Part shown: positions 53,775-63,433 of the stretch, piece after piece
Position numbering within the stretch: the stretch's first letter is position 1
How the letters are laid out: each line of letters begins with the position of its first letter
NCBI RefSeq assembly: GCF_023558375.1
Contig: NZ_CP083761.1
Location: 4,915,001-4,979,000 of the forward strand
Source of the DNA: Chroococcidiopsis sp. CCMEE 29
GTDB taxonomy: Bacteria > Cyanobacteriota > Cyanobacteriia > Cyanobacteriales > Chroococcidiopsidaceae
DNA length: 64,000 nt
Direction of reading: 5' to 3'
Program-made: the position numbers and the translations under genes
Notes under the pieces: generated by a model
What the model saw: only the letters and a program-made list of their open reading frames with translations
The model's database searches: none
What the model was told of the DNA's origin: nothing

Positions 53775-55120
53775 TATTTAATACAAGTTTCGATTAGTTC
53801 TTCAACTCCCCGGACTGGCACAATTGGTGTGTTGAGTGTGCGGGCAAGTTCTTCAACTATCATGTCATCTAGAAAACAAGTATCGCCATGCTTAAGCATT
53901 AGAGCGGGCAGCAAAATAGCATCACCCAAATTTTTCCCCTGTAGACCTTTGAGCAAATCTTGACCGGTTAGCAATCCTGTGACTGTGATACTCTGTCCCC
54001 AGTAATTGCTACATAAAGCAACCATATCTACCCTTAGACCGTTTACTTGATTCAGCTGATGGAGTATGGGCTGAAAGGCTTTTTCTACAGCGTTGCCTAC
54101 CACCCAAGTAAATTTTCGAGGCGGATAGATTTGTTGGGGCAAACGCTGAGCAGCAGCAGAAAATTGTTTGAGAAAAGCGCGAATTGAACCTACACCGTTG
54201 TCAATCTGCGGATAGTCTTCGTAGTGAGCTTCAGAGGGTAATTCCTCACCGGCAATCAAAAACCATTCATCAGCTAGCCAGGCAAAATTAGACCCCAGAT
54301 GTTGGCGAAATTTGCTTTGTAGAGCTTGAACTTGGCATATTACTTCAGCGGCTTTCTCGCGGCTCACTGGTATCAGCTCATCTTCTTTTGGGCGAAACCT
54401 AGTCAACCCTACTGGCACCACTGCAACCGAAGTGACAGCTGGTACTTCCTCAGTGTGAAATTGTGCCAAATCTAGCAGGGTACGTTCCAGATGAACACCA
54501 TCGTTGATCCCAGGACAAACAACCACCTGCGCGTGAATTTGTAGTCGTCGCTCCTGAAACCACTTAATTTGTTGCAAAATCTGACCAGCACGAGGGTTTT
54601 TTAGTAACCGAATTCGTACTTCTGGCTCGGTTGCATGGACGGAAGCATATAGGGGAGACAGTCGCATCTGCTCGATGCGCTGCCATTCTCGTTGCCTGAG
54701 ATTAGTTAGGGTGAGGTAAGATCCGTAAAGAAAACTCAAGCGGTAGTCGTCATCTTTTAGGTATAAACTCTGCCGTTTACCAGGTGGCTGCTGGTCAATA
54801 AAGCAAAAAGGACAGCGGTTATTACACTGAATTAAGCCATCAAATAAGGCAGTATCGAATTCTAGCCCCAAGTCTTCGTCGTAGTCTTTCTCAATTTCAA
54901 TTTGATGAGTATTGCCAGCCACGTCTAAAACTTCCAGTTCTAGTAATTCATCAGCACATAAGAACTGGTAGTCGATCAAGTCGCGGGGTCGGCTACCATT
55001 GATAGAAATAATCGCGTCGCCTGGTTCAAATCCAATCTCAGCTGCAACTGAATCAGGCAACACTTTGGTAATGCGGGCAGGACGAATTGCGGTCTCACTC
55101 ATCTCCTCATAAGCCACCAA
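53774..55120 (-). CDS. TIGR03279 family radical-SAM-like protein (DUF512)
   Basis: 448 residues. PDZ-like N-terminal domain (about 10-65, LPDSVAAEIGFEPGDAIISI). Then CNNRCPFCFIDQQPPGKRQS, a C-x3-C-x2-C cluster of radical-SAM type, followed by LYLKDDDYRLSFLYGSYLTL. The C-terminal DUF512 domain has VGNAVEKAF, ITVTGLLTGQDLLKGLQGKN and MLKHGDTCFLDDMIVEELA. In cyanobacteria the family is universally conserved but of unknown function. It is directly upstream of the GHL10 gene, with a 1-nt overlap at TAATG. Confidence 0.93.
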   Translation of the reverse strand: MVAYEEMSETAIRPARITKVLPDSVAAEIGFEPGDAIISINGSRPRDLIDYQFLCADELLELEVLDVAGNTHQIEIEKDYDEDLGLEFDTALFDGLIQCNNRCPFCFIDQQPPGKRQSLYLKDDDYRLSFLYGSYLTLTNLRQREWQRIEQMRLSPLYASVHATEPEVRIRLLKNPRAGQILQQIKWFQERRLQIHAQVVVCPGINDGVHLERTLLDLAQFHTEEVPAVTSVAVVPVGLTRFRPKEDELIPVSREKAAEVICQVQALQSKFRQHLGSNFAWLADEWFLIAGEELPSEAHYEDYPQIDNGVGSIRAFLKQFSAAAQRLPQQIYPPRKFTWVVGNAVEKAFQPILHQLNQVNGLRVDMVALCSNYWGQSITVTGLLTGQDLLKGLQGKNLGDAILLPALMLKHGDTCFLDDMIVEELARTLNTPIVPVRGVEELIETCIK

Positions 55121-55200
55121 TTTTGGATTTTAGATTTTAGATTTTGGATTGAATTTTCTTCCCCTGCTCCCCCTGCTCCCCCTGCTCAAGAAAGCTCCCC
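55119..55200. repeat. Short tandem repeats between TIGR03279 and uppP
   Basis: ATTTTAG/ATTTTGG heptamers (55127-55152) followed by CCCTGCTCC-type units (55162-55192). Similar GGGGGAGCA units occur at 34.92-34.95 kb and within the GHL10 gene linker. Confidence 0.7.
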
Positions 55201-55205
55201 CTGCA

Positions 55206-56198
55206 TTAACTATTTTGCAACAGTCCAGAGAAGATTGCACCCAATATCGCTACTCCAAATGCTAGCCGATACCAAACAAATAACCAGGTATCTTGGGTTT
55301 GTAGGTAACGCAGCAGCCAGGCGATTGAGGCGTAGGAAAATATCGCAGCTGAGACTAACCCAACCATGATTGCCGCCATTCCTGTACTACCTGCCCCTTG
55401 CTCTAAAGCGTCTTTTAGCTCTACTAATCCCGCTAAGGCGATCGCTGGAATTCCTAGGAGAAAAGAAAACCGGGCAGCTGTTTCCCGTTCTAGACCTACT
55501 AATAGCCCCGCTGTTATCGTTGAACCAGAGCGAGAGACACCGGGAATGAGTGCCATAGCCTGAGCCAAGCCCATCCAAATACCATCCATCATCACAAGAG
55601 TGTCAAAGTTGCGCTTACGCTTTCCTATACGCTCGGCTGCTCCCAGTAACAGAGACATCCAAATTGAGGCACTCGCAATCGCTGCCATACTCCGTAAGGG
55701 TGAGTTATCAAAATCTGGAATAAATAGCTTAATTAAAATCCCAAAAAAAATAATTGGTAATGTTCCTAAGATAATCCCTACAGCCATGCGGAAATCATTG
55801 GAGCCGTAATCTGAGCGGGCGATCGCTTTAATGCTGCCATTAGCAATTTGCATCAGCTCAGTCCGAAAGTAGCCTAGTACGGCGGCAATACTACCGAGCT
55901 GAATCACGGCAGTAAAAGTAACTCCCGGATCGCCCCAGCCTAATGCAACCGGCACCACTTTTAAATGAGCCGTACTACTGATGGGGATAAACTCTGTTAA
56001 TCCTTGCACCATACCTAAAACAGCGGCTTGAAAAAGATTTATCTGATGCAGCTGAGGCATTGCTTCCGTTGGATTGGTCTGGGTTCCGAAAACGATTGTA
56101 GGGAAAGCAGCAACCGAGAAAGCGGCTAAGCCTGCAGATAAAAGCCTAAATAATTGACGTTGTAGTGAAGCCATGTCCTGTTTAGCTGTAGTCACCAA
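55206..56198 (-). CDS. uppP: Undecaprenyl-diphosphatase (UppP/BacA)
   Basis: 330 residues, about 50 longer at the N-terminus than typical UppP. Catalytic motifs are in the membrane: GMVQGLTEFIPISSTAHLKV (Glu and Ser-rich loop, about 63-82), and ALIPGVSRSGSTITAGLLVG plus LERETAARFSFLLGIPAI. It dephosphorylates undecaprenyl pyrophosphate for peptidoglycan and polysaccharide synthesis. The N-terminal extension (LLSAGLAAFSVAAFPTIVFG) is an extra hydrophobic segment that could be a signal or first helix. All key residues are present. Confidence 0.95.
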   Translation of the reverse strand: MVTTAKQDMASLQRQLFRLLSAGLAAFSVAAFPTIVFGTQTNPTEAMPQLHQINLFQAAVLGMVQGLTEFIPISSTAHLKVVPVALGWGDPGVTFTAVIQLGSIAAVLGYFRTELMQIANGSIKAIARSDYGSNDFRMAVGIILGTLPIIFFGILIKLFIPDFDNSPLRSMAAIASASIWMSLLLGAAERIGKRKRNFDTLVMMDGIWMGLAQAMALIPGVSRSGSTITAGLLVGLERETAARFSFLLGIPAIALAGLVELKDALEQGAGSTGMAAIMVGLVSAAIFSYASIAWLLRYLQTQDTWLFVWYRLAFGVAILGAIFSGLLQNS

Positions 56199-56487
56199 AT
56201 AACTTGCTGAATTTTGAGCTTAATTCTCGCTACAGCATAGCCCCAAATATTATTCCCAGCTAGGGTATCTACCTAAGTTTTTGTACCTACCCTTACTTTC
56301 GACGAGTAGCCTACAAGTAGGTGCTCTGCAAGCCACTTGCAGCACAGTTTATCAATCCAAATCTAAAATCTAAAATCCAAAATTGGCAGCTAGGCAGAAT
56401 TTAGCTAATATAAATATGCCCCCAGGGGGGATAATTGTTGTGATATATTGAATAAAATTAAATTAAGTAACAAATATTAACAATACC

Positions 56488-57225
56488 TTGGTTAACAATA
56501 CCTTGTCATCCTATCCCGCTTCCGCACCTTTAATTTGCCCAGCCGAGTCTGCTAGAAACTCTGCTATTCGTTTATCTAAGAGCGTTGTTGATCGGCAAAC
56601 TTGGTTAGTTTTTGCAGCAGCTGTGTTTCTAGTAGCGGTGCCGGTATTTATTGAAGCTCCACTAGTGCGATCGCTGCCGCTGCTAAGTTTAGCGATGACA
56701 GCAGGCTGGGTGTGGCTGAGCTTTTCCTTGATGTCTCGCACCTCCAGCTATCTATGGGGCGACCTGTTATTAGGGTTTAGCTGGAGTTGGTTGGCAGGGT
56801 CGATTTACTGGGGTTGGTTGCGCTGGGAACCGTTATTACATTTACCAGTAGAAGCGATTGGTGTGCCATTTGCCATCGTTTGTTTGAGGCTAGGTTGGGG
56901 CAAGATTGGTAACTTCTTTTATCTGGGTTCTCTACTGGGTACAGTACTAACAGACGTTTATTTCTACTTAGTCGATTTAATTCCGCACTGGCGGCAAATT
57001 ATGCAGGTGGAGCCAGCGTTAGTCTCACCGATTTTGCAGAGCGCTGTAGCACAGGTGCAAACCCCTTGGGGGCAAGCTTGGGCTTTGATGCTCGCAATTG
57101 TTTTGCTGATGGTAGGCATTTTCCCCTTACGCTACAAACAGCTGCACTGGTGGGCATTTAGTGGAGCAGTTTTGAGTACAATTTTGGTAGATAGCTTATT
57201 TTGGCTAGCGGCGGCGGCAGCGTGA
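56488..57225 (+). CDS. DUF3120 family membrane protein
   Basis: 245 residues. A TTG at 56488 is the start (another TTG at 56503). After a 35-residue polar N-terminus, about six membrane helices follow: WLVFAAAVFLVAVPVFIEAP, PLLSLAMTAGWVWLSFSLMS, YLWGDLLLGFSWSWLAGSIY and others. Family-typical: SIYWGWLRWEPLLHLPVEAI and FFYLGSLLGTVLTDVYFYLV. Cyanobacteria-specific, function unknown. 201 bp upstream of psbU on the same strand. Confidence 0.88.
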   Translation: MVNNTLSSYPASAPLICPAESARNSAIRLSKSVVDRQTWLVFAAAVFLVAVPVFIEAPLVRSLPLLSLAMTAGWVWLSFSLMSRTSSYLWGDLLLGFSWSWLAGSIYWGWLRWEPLLHLPVEAIGVPFAIVCLRLGWGKIGNFFYLGSLLGTVLTDVYFYLVDLIPHWRQIMQVEPALVSPILQSAVAQVQTPWGQAWALMLAIVLLMVGIFPLRYKQLHWWAFSGAVLSTILVDSLFWLAAAAA

Positions 57226-57426
57226 AGTTGGGAAGAATTCTATCCTTGCTTCCTATCGTCTTTCTTTGTTAAGCAGGCGTTTTTTGTAACAGCACTACCT
57301 CAACCAATAGCGGCATTTGCCGCAGTTGTAGCCCAGCTGTTCGCCCAGGAGATCAATAAGCTATATATTAGTTTCTGAGGCATGCTGTGTGCTGATTTCA
57401 GTTGGATGGAAAGAGGTAAAAAGACA

Positions 57427-57870
57427 GTGAAACGATTAATACGTTTATTAACAGTTTTGAGTTTGTTAGTGGGATACTTAGGATGGCTTAGTGTGTCCCA
57501 ACCTGCGATCGCTGCTGATTTGAATAGTGTCAGCTTACGCTCAGTCCCAGTTCTGGCAGTTGAGGGACAAACAACTCTGCGGAGGAACCGAGCTGACGAT
57601 AAGCTGGCTACGGAATTTGGCAAAAAAATTGATTTGAATAACACCAACGTCCGAGCATTTCAGCGGTACCCAGGACTGTATCCTAACCTGGCTAGCCAAA
57701 TCATCAAGAATGCTCCCTATAGAAATGTAGAGGAAGTGTTGGAAATTCCAGGACTAAGCGATCGCCAAAAGCAAGTCCTACAGGCTAACCTGGATAACTT
57801 CACAGTAACTGATGTAGAAGCAGCCTTTACTGAAGGTGACGACCGCTTTAACAACGGCATTTATAGATAA
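57427..57870 (+). CDS. psbU: Photosystem II 12 kDa extrinsic protein
   Basis: 147 residues if started at GTG 57427 ([20 protein letters not shown]), which places a normal lumen signal peptide at the N-terminus; AGAGG is about 10 nt upstream. The ATG at 57382 would add 15 unusual residues. Cleavage near AIAA/D. The mature protein has the helix-hairpin-helix-like [40 protein letters not shown], typical of PsbU. It sits on the lumen side of photosystem II and stabilises the oxygen-evolving cluster. A 10-bp stem terminator follows. Confidence 0.95.
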   Translation: MKRLIRLLTVLSLLVGYLGWLSVSQPAIAADLNSVSLRSVPVLAVEGQTTLRRNRADDKLATEFGKKIDLNNTNVRAFQRYPGLYPNLASQIIKNAPYRNVEEVLEIPGLSDRQKQVLQANLDNFTVTDVEAAFTEGDDRFNNGIYR

Positions 57871-57898
57871 CTGCCTACTCAGGTAATTTAGTCTATAA

Positions 57899-57922
57899 CC
57901 CACTCCTTCCATAAGGAGTGGG
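57899..57922 (+). terminator. Terminator hairpin after psbU
   Basis: CCCACTCCTT, loop CCAT, AAGGAGTGGG, 28 nt after the psbU stop. The following bases are AT-rich rather than a pure T tract. Just beyond, CAAAACT heptamers are repeated before nadB. Confidence 0.7.
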
Positions 57923-57987
57923 ATATTAATTTATATAGGGAGTTCTTCAATTCAAAACTCAAAACTCAAAACTCAAAACTATTTACC

Positions 57988-59676
57988 TTGCCCCAGCTAG
58001 ATAACCTCTGTAAGTTTGATGTATTAGTTGTCGGAGCCGGTGCCGCTGGACTTTATGCGGCTCTTTGTCTTCCCGATCATTTTCAGGTTGGCTTGATTAC
58101 TAAAGATACTCTTTCCCTTTCTGCTAGTGATTGGGCACAAGGTGGAATTGCTGCTGCGATCGCCCCAGATGATTCACCAGTGTTGCACATTGAAGATACG
58201 ATGCGAGCTGGTGCAGGTTTGTGCGATCGCGAAGCCGTAATGTTTTTGGCTAAACAAGCACCCAGATGCATTCAGTCGTTAGTAGAGATGGGAGTTGCTT
58301 TTGACCGCCACGATCAAGAATTGGCTTTAACCTTAGAGGCTGCCCATTCTCGTCGCCGCGTCCTCCACGCTGCAGACACTACGGGTCGAAAAGTAATCGC
58401 AACTTTGACTGCCAGAGTATTGGAACGCCGAAACATTCAGGTGATTCCACAAGCTTTAGCCTTGAGTCTTTGGCTCCACCCTCAAACTGGGTACTGCCAA
58501 GGGATTAGCCTGATTTACCAGAGTCAACTTATCTGGATACGAGCAGGTGCCGTAGTTCTAGCAACTGGAGGCGGTGGTCAAGTATTTGCCCAGACAACCA
58601 ACCCCCCCTTGAGTACAGGAGATGGGGTAGCGATTGCTTGGCGTGCTGGAGCCATTCTCAGAGATTTAGAATTTGTTCAGTTTCACCCTACTGCCCTAAC
58701 AAAACGTGGTGCTGACCGCTTTTTAATCAGTGAAGCTGTACGCGGCGAGGGTGCTCATTTGCTCGACGATCAAGGAAGACGCTTCGCCTTCGATTACCAC
58801 CCAGCCGGTGAACTTGCACCGAGAGATGTTGTTAGTAGAGCTATTTTCAGCCACTTACAACGCACTTCATCTGATCCAGCGACTGCCAATGTTTGGTTAG
58901 ATTTGCGTCCCATTCCAGCTGAAAAGATTCACCTTCGGTTCCCTAATATTATTCAAGTCTGTCAACGTTGGGGTATTGATGTCTTCCATGAACCAATTCC
59001 TGTTGCTCCAGCTGCCCATTACTGGATGGGTGGAATTGTCACAGATTTGATGAACTGTACCTCTATCCCCGGTTTATATGCCGTAGGTGAAACAGCTAGT
59101 ACTGGTGTGCATGGTGCTAATCGTCTGGCAAGTAATTCTCTGCTCGAATGTATTGTATTTGGCGCACAGTTTGCTCATCTAAAGGATGAAGTGGAAAGAA
59201 TGAAGGATGAAAAAATAGAAGATTCCACCACTCATCCCTCGCCCCTCATCCTTTCTGAGAGCGACTGGATAACTCAACAAAGCACGTTAGAAGCGCTGCG
59301 CCAAGAGCTACCCCGTTTAGTATGGCAAAGCGCCGGAATCTGCCGGGAGCAGAAAGGGTTGGAGGCGGCGATCGCTCAGGTAGAAAATTGGCAACAAGAA
59401 TTTGCTGCCCTGCCTCTGAGTCAATTCCTGCTAAATTTATCACCAGCACAGCCAGCGAGTGTCAGCTTATCAAATGCTGAGCCGCTATTGCGGTTATGGG
59501 GAGAAACCCGCAATTTGCTTGATGTTGCGTACTTGATTCTTAAAAGTGCTGCATTTCGCACTGAAAGCCGCGGTGGACACTATCGCCTAGACTATCCTCA
59601 ACCAGAACCTAGCTGGCAAGTTCACACCTTGGTGCAACATGATAAATGGTGGAAATCCCAGCTATTGGGAAACTAA
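57988..59676 (+). CDS. nadB: L-aspartate oxidase
   Basis: 562 residues from TTG 57988. FAD-binding DVLVVGAGAAGLYAALCLPD, the substrate-side ASDWAQGGIAAAIAPDDSP, histidine-rich HSRRRVLHAADTTGRKVI, and the C-terminal FAD signature GETASTGVHGANRLASNSLL are all present. A 30-residue insert of low complexity (KDEVERMKDEKIEDSTTHPS) lies about 395-425 and seems derived from a tandem repeat. The enzyme oxidises L-aspartate to iminoaspartate for NAD synthesis with NadA. No nadA or nadC adjacent. Confidence 0.95.
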   Translation: MPQLDNLCKFDVLVVGAGAAGLYAALCLPDHFQVGLITKDTLSLSASDWAQGGIAAAIAPDDSPVLHIEDTMRAGAGLCDREAVMFLAKQAPRCIQSLVEMGVAFDRHDQELALTLEAAHSRRRVLHAADTTGRKVIATLTARVLERRNIQVIPQALALSLWLHPQTGYCQGISLIYQSQLIWIRAGAVVLATGGGGQVFAQTTNPPLSTGDGVAIAWRAGAILRDLEFVQFHPTALTKRGADRFLISEAVRGEGAHLLDDQGRRFAFDYHPAGELAPRDVVSRAIFSHLQRTSSDPATANVWLDLRPIPAEKIHLRFPNIIQVCQRWGIDVFHEPIPVAPAAHYWMGGIVTDLMNCTSIPGLYAVGETASTGVHGANRLASNSLLECIVFGAQFAHLKDEVERMKDEKIEDSTTHPSPLILSESDWITQQSTLEALRQELPRLVWQSAGICREQKGLEAAIAQVENWQQEFAALPLSQFLLNLSPAQPASVSLSNAEPLLRLWGETRNLLDVAYLILKSAAFRTESRGGHYRLDYPQPEPSWQVHTLVQHDKWWKSQLLGN

Positions 59677-59762
59677 GCTACCGTTTTACTTTAGCTTGGC
59701 TACAAATCGCTACACCGAAAGTGCCTCGCAGCAAGGATTTACAATCCAAAATCCAAAATCTA

Positions 59763-59883
59763 ATATCAAATCCGGTTGATCGCCCATGATTTGGCAGCCC
59801 TCACCCCTTGCCCCTCTCCCAAGCTTGGGAGAGGGGCAAGGGGTGAGGGCGAGATTTTACAGTCATTTAAGCGGATTTGATAT
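59763..59883. repeat. MITE-like element, copy A
   Basis: 121 bp, with ends ATATCAAATCCG and CGGATTTGATAT. Its centre (59798-59849) is a perfect 52-bp palindrome around AAGCTT. No coding capacity. Copy B is at 60784-60907. The stretch around it (59677-60047) otherwise holds CCAAAATC heptamers. Confidence 0.85.
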
Positions 59884-60047
59884 AAAATCCAAAATTGGTA
59901 GCAAATCAGGGAGTAATACTAAATCCACTTTTATAGCCCCCTTTTAACCCTGACGACTAGAAGTCGCAGCTACACGAACAAAGTCCGCCGTCGCGGACTA
60001 CTGGAAAAGGGGGTGACTAACCCGGATTTGGTATAAGGGCTAACACT

Positions 60048-60314
60048 TTATCGGCTTCCCGAACCCACGCTATGAGTAGGACCACCTATGGTGTTTGGCG
60101 GTTTATAGCCTTGGTTGAATTTAGCGCTAAAACTTATGTCTAGCGAAGTCTGAAAATCAGCAGCAAAGGTAACTGGCAAGGGTGTGGTACTAGCGTCGAA
60201 ATGATAATTGGAGAAATTCGCTAGCAGCGTTGTGTTACTCGCAATCCACAGCACTATTAGCTGCACTCCGATTAAGAGTGTGACATTAGCAGTAAGTTTG
60301 AAGTGAGTAGCCAT
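60048..60314 (-). pseudogene. DUF928-like N-terminal stub
   Basis: 88 residues: a signal/membrane segment (ANVTLLIGVQLIVLWIASNT), a short linker and the end GYKPPNTIGGPTHSVGSGSR. The last motif (P-P-x-x-x-G-x-P-x-x-x-x-G-x-G-S-R) is how the DUF928 domain begins, but a stop follows directly. In cyanobacteria DUF928 genes often neighbour CHASE2 genes, as here. So this is probably a truncated DUF928 gene. A real short protein cannot be excluded. Confidence 0.5.
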
Positions 60315-60542
60315 AACCCTTGCTGGATTGCTGTGTCAGGACTTACGCAACTGAGAGATCCCAACCAATAAAGGCTAGGGGAAATCAAGATTTCAAGCCT
60401 CTAGTACGTAAATCGTATATGTATTCCAGTATTCCATGTCTACCCATTTTTTCCAGCATATTTACTGAAGTTAAATCATAGCTTTACACTAAGTTAATTT
60501 ATTTACCTGCCGAGTAACCGTGAACCTACCAAGGCTAAATTT

Positions 60543-60596
60543 AAGTTGATGTGCCTTCAAGTTGCATGTTTAGAGTTCTGGAAGACGCGGGGATGC
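60543..60596. repeat. 54-bp dispersed repeat, second copy
   Basis: About 49 of 54 positions match 25001-25054 in the same orientation. Both copies are non-coding, each ends in GAAGACGCGGGGA, and neither lies next to a recognisable transposase. Confidence 0.7.
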
Positions 60597-60783
60597 TACC
60601 AATTTTGGATTTTGGATTTTGGATTTTGGATTGAGAAATCCTTAACGTGAGGCACTTTCGGTGCAGCAATTTGTAGCCAAGCTAAAGCAAAAGGGTAGCA
60701 ATTTAATTTAGCAACGTTGGAATTGCCAAACCTACTGACTGGTAGGACTTTCATCATCCAAGATCTAAAATCCAAAATGTTGT

Positions 60784-60907
60784 ATCAAATCCGGTTGATT
60801 GCCCATGATTTGGCAGCCCTCACCCCGCCTCCGGCACCCCTCTCCCAAGCTTGGGAGAGGGGCAGGGGGTGAGGGCGAGATTTTACAGTCATTTAAGCGG
60901 ATTTGAT
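60784..60907. repeat. MITE-like element, copy B
   Basis: 124 bp, ends ATCAAATCCG / CGGATTTGAT, same orientation-independent structure as copy A (59763-59883) with small differences in the palindrome arm. The two lie 0.9 kb apart flanking the DUF928 stub. Confidence 0.85.
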
Positions 60908-61122
60908 GTTACGAGTTGCTCGTTTGAAAGATCTAGGATTTGATACCGTTCCTTGATTGACTTGCACTTTTATGAGATCTCTTTGCCCCTCTTTTGAAGG
61001 GGGGTTGGGGGATCAAAAAAAGTGCAACCTTAAGCAGAATTGGTATGAGATCATCTCTGTAAGGACTACAGCAATATTTTTCAGTTTCCGGACAGTGGCG
61101 ATAGATGTAATAATTCTTTGAG

Positions 61123-63354
61123 TTAAGTAAAAAATTCGTAGCGGTTTTTACCTAGTTGCTTAGCTTGATACATCGCTGTATCAGCTTGTTTAATCAGAAC
61201 CTCTTTTGAATCGCTATGGAGGGGGTACATGCTAATACCAATACTAGCGGTAACGAAAATAGTCTGTCCCTCCAAGACAAAAGCCTCTGACAACGTAACC
61301 AAAATTTTCTTTGCCACTCTAGCAGCAACTTGCACACTTGGAATTGCTGGGAGGATTACCGTAAATTCATCGCCACCCAGCCGCGAAACAACATCACTAT
61401 GACGTAAACACCCGGCTAGCCTTTGAGCAACAGCCACAAGCAGGCGATCGCCATTGTCATGTCCTAAACTATCATTAACTTGCTTAAAGCCATCCAAGTC
61501 AATAAACAATAGTCCCACTAATACTTGATTGCTTTGCGCCCAAGCTAAAGATTGGTCTAGATGTTCGTAGAACAGTTGCCGATTGGGTAAACCTGTAAGG
61601 GCATCATGCTGGGCAAGATAACGCAACCGCTTTTCTGAGAGTTTTAATTCGTTGTTAGATTGGGCTAGCTCATCAGCAGTGCGCTTAAGTTCTTCTTCGA
61701 TTCGCTTGCGCTGTGTGATATCTCGAATCACTCCAACTAAAAAGAGATTGCCAGCAGCGTCCTTGTGGAGCGATCGCTTAGTGGCAATCAAATGAGTTAT
61801 CCCTCTAGCATCAGTGAATTCCTCTTCATGTTCAATTGCAATCCCGCTAGTGAATACTAGTTCGTCTTGTTGCCAAAAAATATCTACTTCCTGTTTAGAG
61901 AAGAAGTCAGACTCTGAGTTGTTAATTAACACCTCTACAGGATGACCGATGAATTGACAATACGCTTCATTTAAGACAATCCACCGATGTTGTTTGTTTT
62001 TAACAAAAATCGGGTCAGGAATGTTATTGATAACTTCAAATAAAAATTCTTTGGAGCGTTTGAACTCTTGTTGTATCTGGGTAATATAAAGGGTGATAAT
62101 ACCCGCTGCGCCATACAGCACCAGCAAGGATGGTACTACAGGAATCCACCAACCTTTGATCAAGGCGAGGTATGAGCTACCAGTCAGAGCAAAGGCAGCA
62201 AGCATTATGCTGAGGATCGAATAGAGGGGCGATCGCAGCCGCCAGCTAAGACTTGCTCCCACGAATGCCCAGCCAAAAATCCACAAGCCTTCCACGAAGT
62301 CTGACCAGACATGAATTAATGGACGTCCTGAGAGTGCGCTACTGAGAATCTGACTAATAAAATTAGCGTGCAGCTCAACCCCAGTAATTGGCTGCGCTGC
62401 TCCTGTGAGCAGACTACCGCTGTAGGAGGTGTAGAAAAAATCCTTGAGGCTAGGTGCAGTGGAACCGATGAGGACAATGCGATCGCGGATGATGCTGGCT
62501 GGCACTCGGTCAGCTAGGACATCTGTCATGGAAATTTTGCGAAAGCTAGTAGGTGGACGGTGAAAGTTGAATAGAATCTGATAACCGCCGGCATCAGCTC
62601 GTACATAGGCACCATCATTCTGTTCAAACCTGGGAAACACACCTTTACCCAACTGCAAATATTGGGGATTGTTTGCTGCTGACTGTGGAGTAATCCCTTC
62701 TGTCTCCAGATAAACTAAAGCCAACTTGAGGTCAAAACTTTCATGAACTTTCTCTGGCGTAGACCAATACAGCAAGCCACGACGTACCTTGCCATCAGCA
62801 TCAAGAACAACATTATTAAAACCGACTCGGTCGAGCTGGCTCAGTAAAGGCGAAGGTAAAACACCGGCAAAGCCTTCAGCTGATAGTTGTTCAATTCCAA
62901 TCAAGTTCGGAATAGCTTGATAAGCTTTCAACAATTCCTCATGACCAGGCGGTACTGGTAAATCTCGATAGATATCTAGACCAATGGCGCGGGGCTTGAA
63001 GGTGTGCAATTTCTGTACTGACTGAGCAATAACCCCATCTGGCAGCGGCCACTGGCCTACTTGCCGCAGTTCTGCCTCATCAATCGTCACAATCACGACT
63101 CGCTCATCTGCCGGTTCAGAAGGACGTAAGCGAAAAAATTGATCGAGGGCTGCCCACTCTAACGATTGCAATAACCCAACAGAGCGTAGCAGCAGGAAAC
63201 AGGTAGCAACGCTGAAGGCTGTAATCCATATTCTGCTACTGCCTGAGAGCGGTTGCTTCAATTTAAACAGTAACTTTTGCAGACCTTCGCCTAGCTGTTT
63301 GCTCATTCCCATGGTGTAGTTTGGAGAAACTGCGCCCAAACTTCTATACTTCAT
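61123..63354 (-). CDS. CHASE2-PAS-GGDEF diguanylate cyclase
   Basis: 743 residues. An N-terminal membrane segment (IWITAFSVATCFLLLRSVGL), extracellular CHASE2 domain about 60-370 (DERVVIVTIDEAELRQVGQW, FKPRAIGLDIYRDLP, DRIVLIGSTAPSLKDFFYTS), three membrane helices (LWIFGWAFVGASL, ILSIMLAAFALTGSSYLALI, WWIPVVPSLLVLYGAAGIIT), PAS about 435-560 (VINNIPDPIFVKNKQHRWIV), and GGDEF about 575-743 (HDALTGLPNRQLFYEH, RLGGDEFTVILP intact). It probably makes c-di-GMP in response to an outside signal. ATG 63354; an alternative is ATG 63312. Confidence 0.94.
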   Translation of the reverse strand: MKYRSLGAVSPNYTMGMSKQLGEGLQKLLFKLKQPLSGSSRIWITAFSVATCFLLLRSVGLLQSLEWAALDQFFRLRPSEPADERVVIVTIDEAELRQVGQWPLPDGVIAQSVQKLHTFKPRAIGLDIYRDLPVPPGHEELLKAYQAIPNLIGIEQLSAEGFAGVLPSPLLSQLDRVGFNNVVLDADGKVRRGLLYWSTPEKVHESFDLKLALVYLETEGITPQSAANNPQYLQLGKGVFPRFEQNDGAYVRADAGGYQILFNFHRPPTSFRKISMTDVLADRVPASIIRDRIVLIGSTAPSLKDFFYTSYSGSLLTGAAQPITGVELHANFISQILSSALSGRPLIHVWSDFVEGLWIFGWAFVGASLSWRLRSPLYSILSIMLAAFALTGSSYLALIKGWWIPVVPSLLVLYGAAGIITLYITQIQQEFKRSKEFLFEVINNIPDPIFVKNKQHRWIVLNEAYCQFIGHPVEVLINNSESDFFSKQEVDIFWQQDELVFTSGIAIEHEEEFTDARGITHLIATKRSLHKDAAGNLFLVGVIRDITQRKRIEEELKRTADELAQSNNELKLSEKRLRYLAQHDALTGLPNRQLFYEHLDQSLAWAQSNQVLVGLLFIDLDGFKQVNDSLGHDNGDRLLVAVAQRLAGCLRHSDVVSRLGGDEFTVILPAIPSVQVAARVAKKILVTLSEAFVLEGQTIFVTASIGISMYPLHSDSKEVLIKQADTAMYQAKQLGKNRYEFFT

Positions 63355-63433
63355 AGATTGCCCAGCAAGTACAGAAGATCAATCAAGGGCAGTAATTTAT
63401 GCTACCAAGGAAAGTGTCTTTGAGAGAAAGCTA

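Larger units (their letters stand above)
60315..61122. other. Repeat-rich intergenic region
   Basis: About 800 bases. It holds the 54-bp dispersed repeat (60543-60596), GGATTTT heptamers (60604-60634), MITE copy B (60784-60907), and a GC-rich palindrome-like segment near 60985-61012. No gene. Confidence 0.7.
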
